Below are positions 5,395 through 5,823 of a stretch of 5,823 bases of DNA, piece after piece; positions within the stretch are counted from its first letter, which is position 1, and each line of letters begins with the position of its first letter. Made by a program: the position numbers and the translations under genes. Source of the DNA: Sphingomonadaceae bacterium (lineage in GTDB: Bacteria > Pseudomonadota > Alphaproteobacteria > Sphingomonadales > Sphingomonadaceae); the NCBI GenBank assembly GCA_014380205.1, contig JACMKH010000156.1, positions 1 through 5,823 on the forward strand, given 5' to 3'. Below the pieces are notes generated by a model that saw nothing but the letters and a program-made list of their open reading frames with translations, did not search any database and was not told where the DNA came from.

Positions 5395-5823
5395 ATGGCT
5401 CTCCACGCGGATTCGGTCGCGCTCAGCGACACGCTGGTCATCCTCGGCGCGGCGGGGGTGGTCATCCCGCTGTTCGCGCGCTTCCGGATCACGCCGATCA
5501 TCGGCTTCATCCTCGTCGGCGTGCTGGTCGGCCCGCATGGGCTCGGCGCGCTGGTCGAGCGTTATCCGTGGCTGTTCTACGTCACCATCTCGGACCCCGA
5601 ATCGATCGAGCCCTTCGCCGAGCTCGGCATCATCCTGCTGCTCTTCTCGATCGGGCTCGAGCTGTCGTTCCGCCGATTATGGGCGATGCGCGGGCTGGTG
5701 TTCGGGCTCGGCGCGGCCGAGCTGCTCGGCTGCGCGGCGCTGATCGGGATCGTTCTGCTCGCGATTGGCGAAAATCCGGCCGGCGCGGCGGGGCTGGGCC
5801 TCGCGCTCGCGCTCTCCTCGACC
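5395..5823 (+). CDS. CPA2-family (Kef-type) cation:proton antiporter, N-terminal part
   Basis: Inner-membrane exchanger that moves K+ (or Na+) against protons. Only 143 codons are present; the gene runs off the right edge. Hydrophobic helices occur at about 11-28 (TLVILGAAGVVIPLFA), 33-46 (TPIIGFILVGVLVG, followed by PHGLG), 74-90 and 99-123. FAELGIILLLFSIGLELSFR (74-93) is the hallmark segment of KefB/KefC/YbaL-like antiporters, and the window ends in GLALALSST, the start of the conserved LALSSTA motif. The ATG at 5395 has only a weak AGG at 5385-5387 upstream. The family also contains C-terminal RCK/TrkA-N domains, which cannot be judged here. The exact subtype (glutathione-gated Kef or other) is therefore not assigned. 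Confidence 0.9.
   Translation, partial: MALHADSVALSDTLVILGAAGVVIPLFARFRITPIIGFILVGVLVGPHGLGALVERYPWLFYVTISDPESIEPFAELGIILLLFSIGLELSFRRLWAMRGLVFGLGAAELLGCAALIGIVLLAIGENPAGAAGLGLALALSST

Noticed and set aside
5316..5510. N-terminal extension of the monooxygenase to 5510
   Set aside because: It would overlap the first 116 bases of the antiporter gene antisense, and the family N-terminus with the GGGPAG fold begins right after the ATG at 5315.

Overview
The window is GC-rich (clearly above 60%) chromosomal DNA. Gene content, gene order and protein character (a psd-pssA pair, a eukaryote-type NADP isocitrate dehydrogenase, codons ending in G or C, a GAAC-N7-GAAC motif) fit an alphaproteobacterium, most likely of the Sphingomonadales. 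The taxonomy is inferred from recognition, not from a search.

Layout, left to right. (1) 1-713, minus: rpsB (ribosomal protein S2), its last codons cut off by the left edge. Its mRNA leader, right next to the Shine-Dalgarno, can fold into a compact three-helix structure. (2) 714-972: divergent intergenic region holding the rpsB leader, a perfect alphaproteobacterial LexA (SOS) box lying inside a candidate sigma-70 promoter that points right, and short CCTGTGGA repeats. (3) 973-1194, plus: an unrecognised 73-residue single-pass membrane protein with a strong ribosome site, whose last 59 bases run antisense into pssA. (4) 1136-2664, minus: psd then pssA, overlapping by 4 bases. Together they make phosphatidylserine and decarboxylate it to phosphatidylethanolamine. 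(5) 2665-2772: short divergent control region. (6) 2773-3993, plus: icd. (7) 3996-4106: two 33-base repeat units in inverted orientation filling the icd/monooxygenase convergent junction; they also encode the last 29 residues and the stop codon of the monooxygenase. (8) 4017-5315, minus: FAD-dependent monooxygenase of the PHBH/UbiH fold. (9) 5395 to the right edge, plus: start of a CPA2 (Kef-type) cation/proton antiporter.

Most of this is housekeeping: translation, phospholipid synthesis, TCA cycle. The least ordinary part is the rpsB/small-ORF intergenic region. A small, unlabelled membrane protein sits behind what looks like a LexA-controlled promoter, an arrangement reminiscent of SOS-induced small membrane proteins such as Caulobacter SidA. 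Second is the repeat pair that has become the C-terminus of the monooxygenase. Third is an AT-rich patch of unusual codons inside icd.
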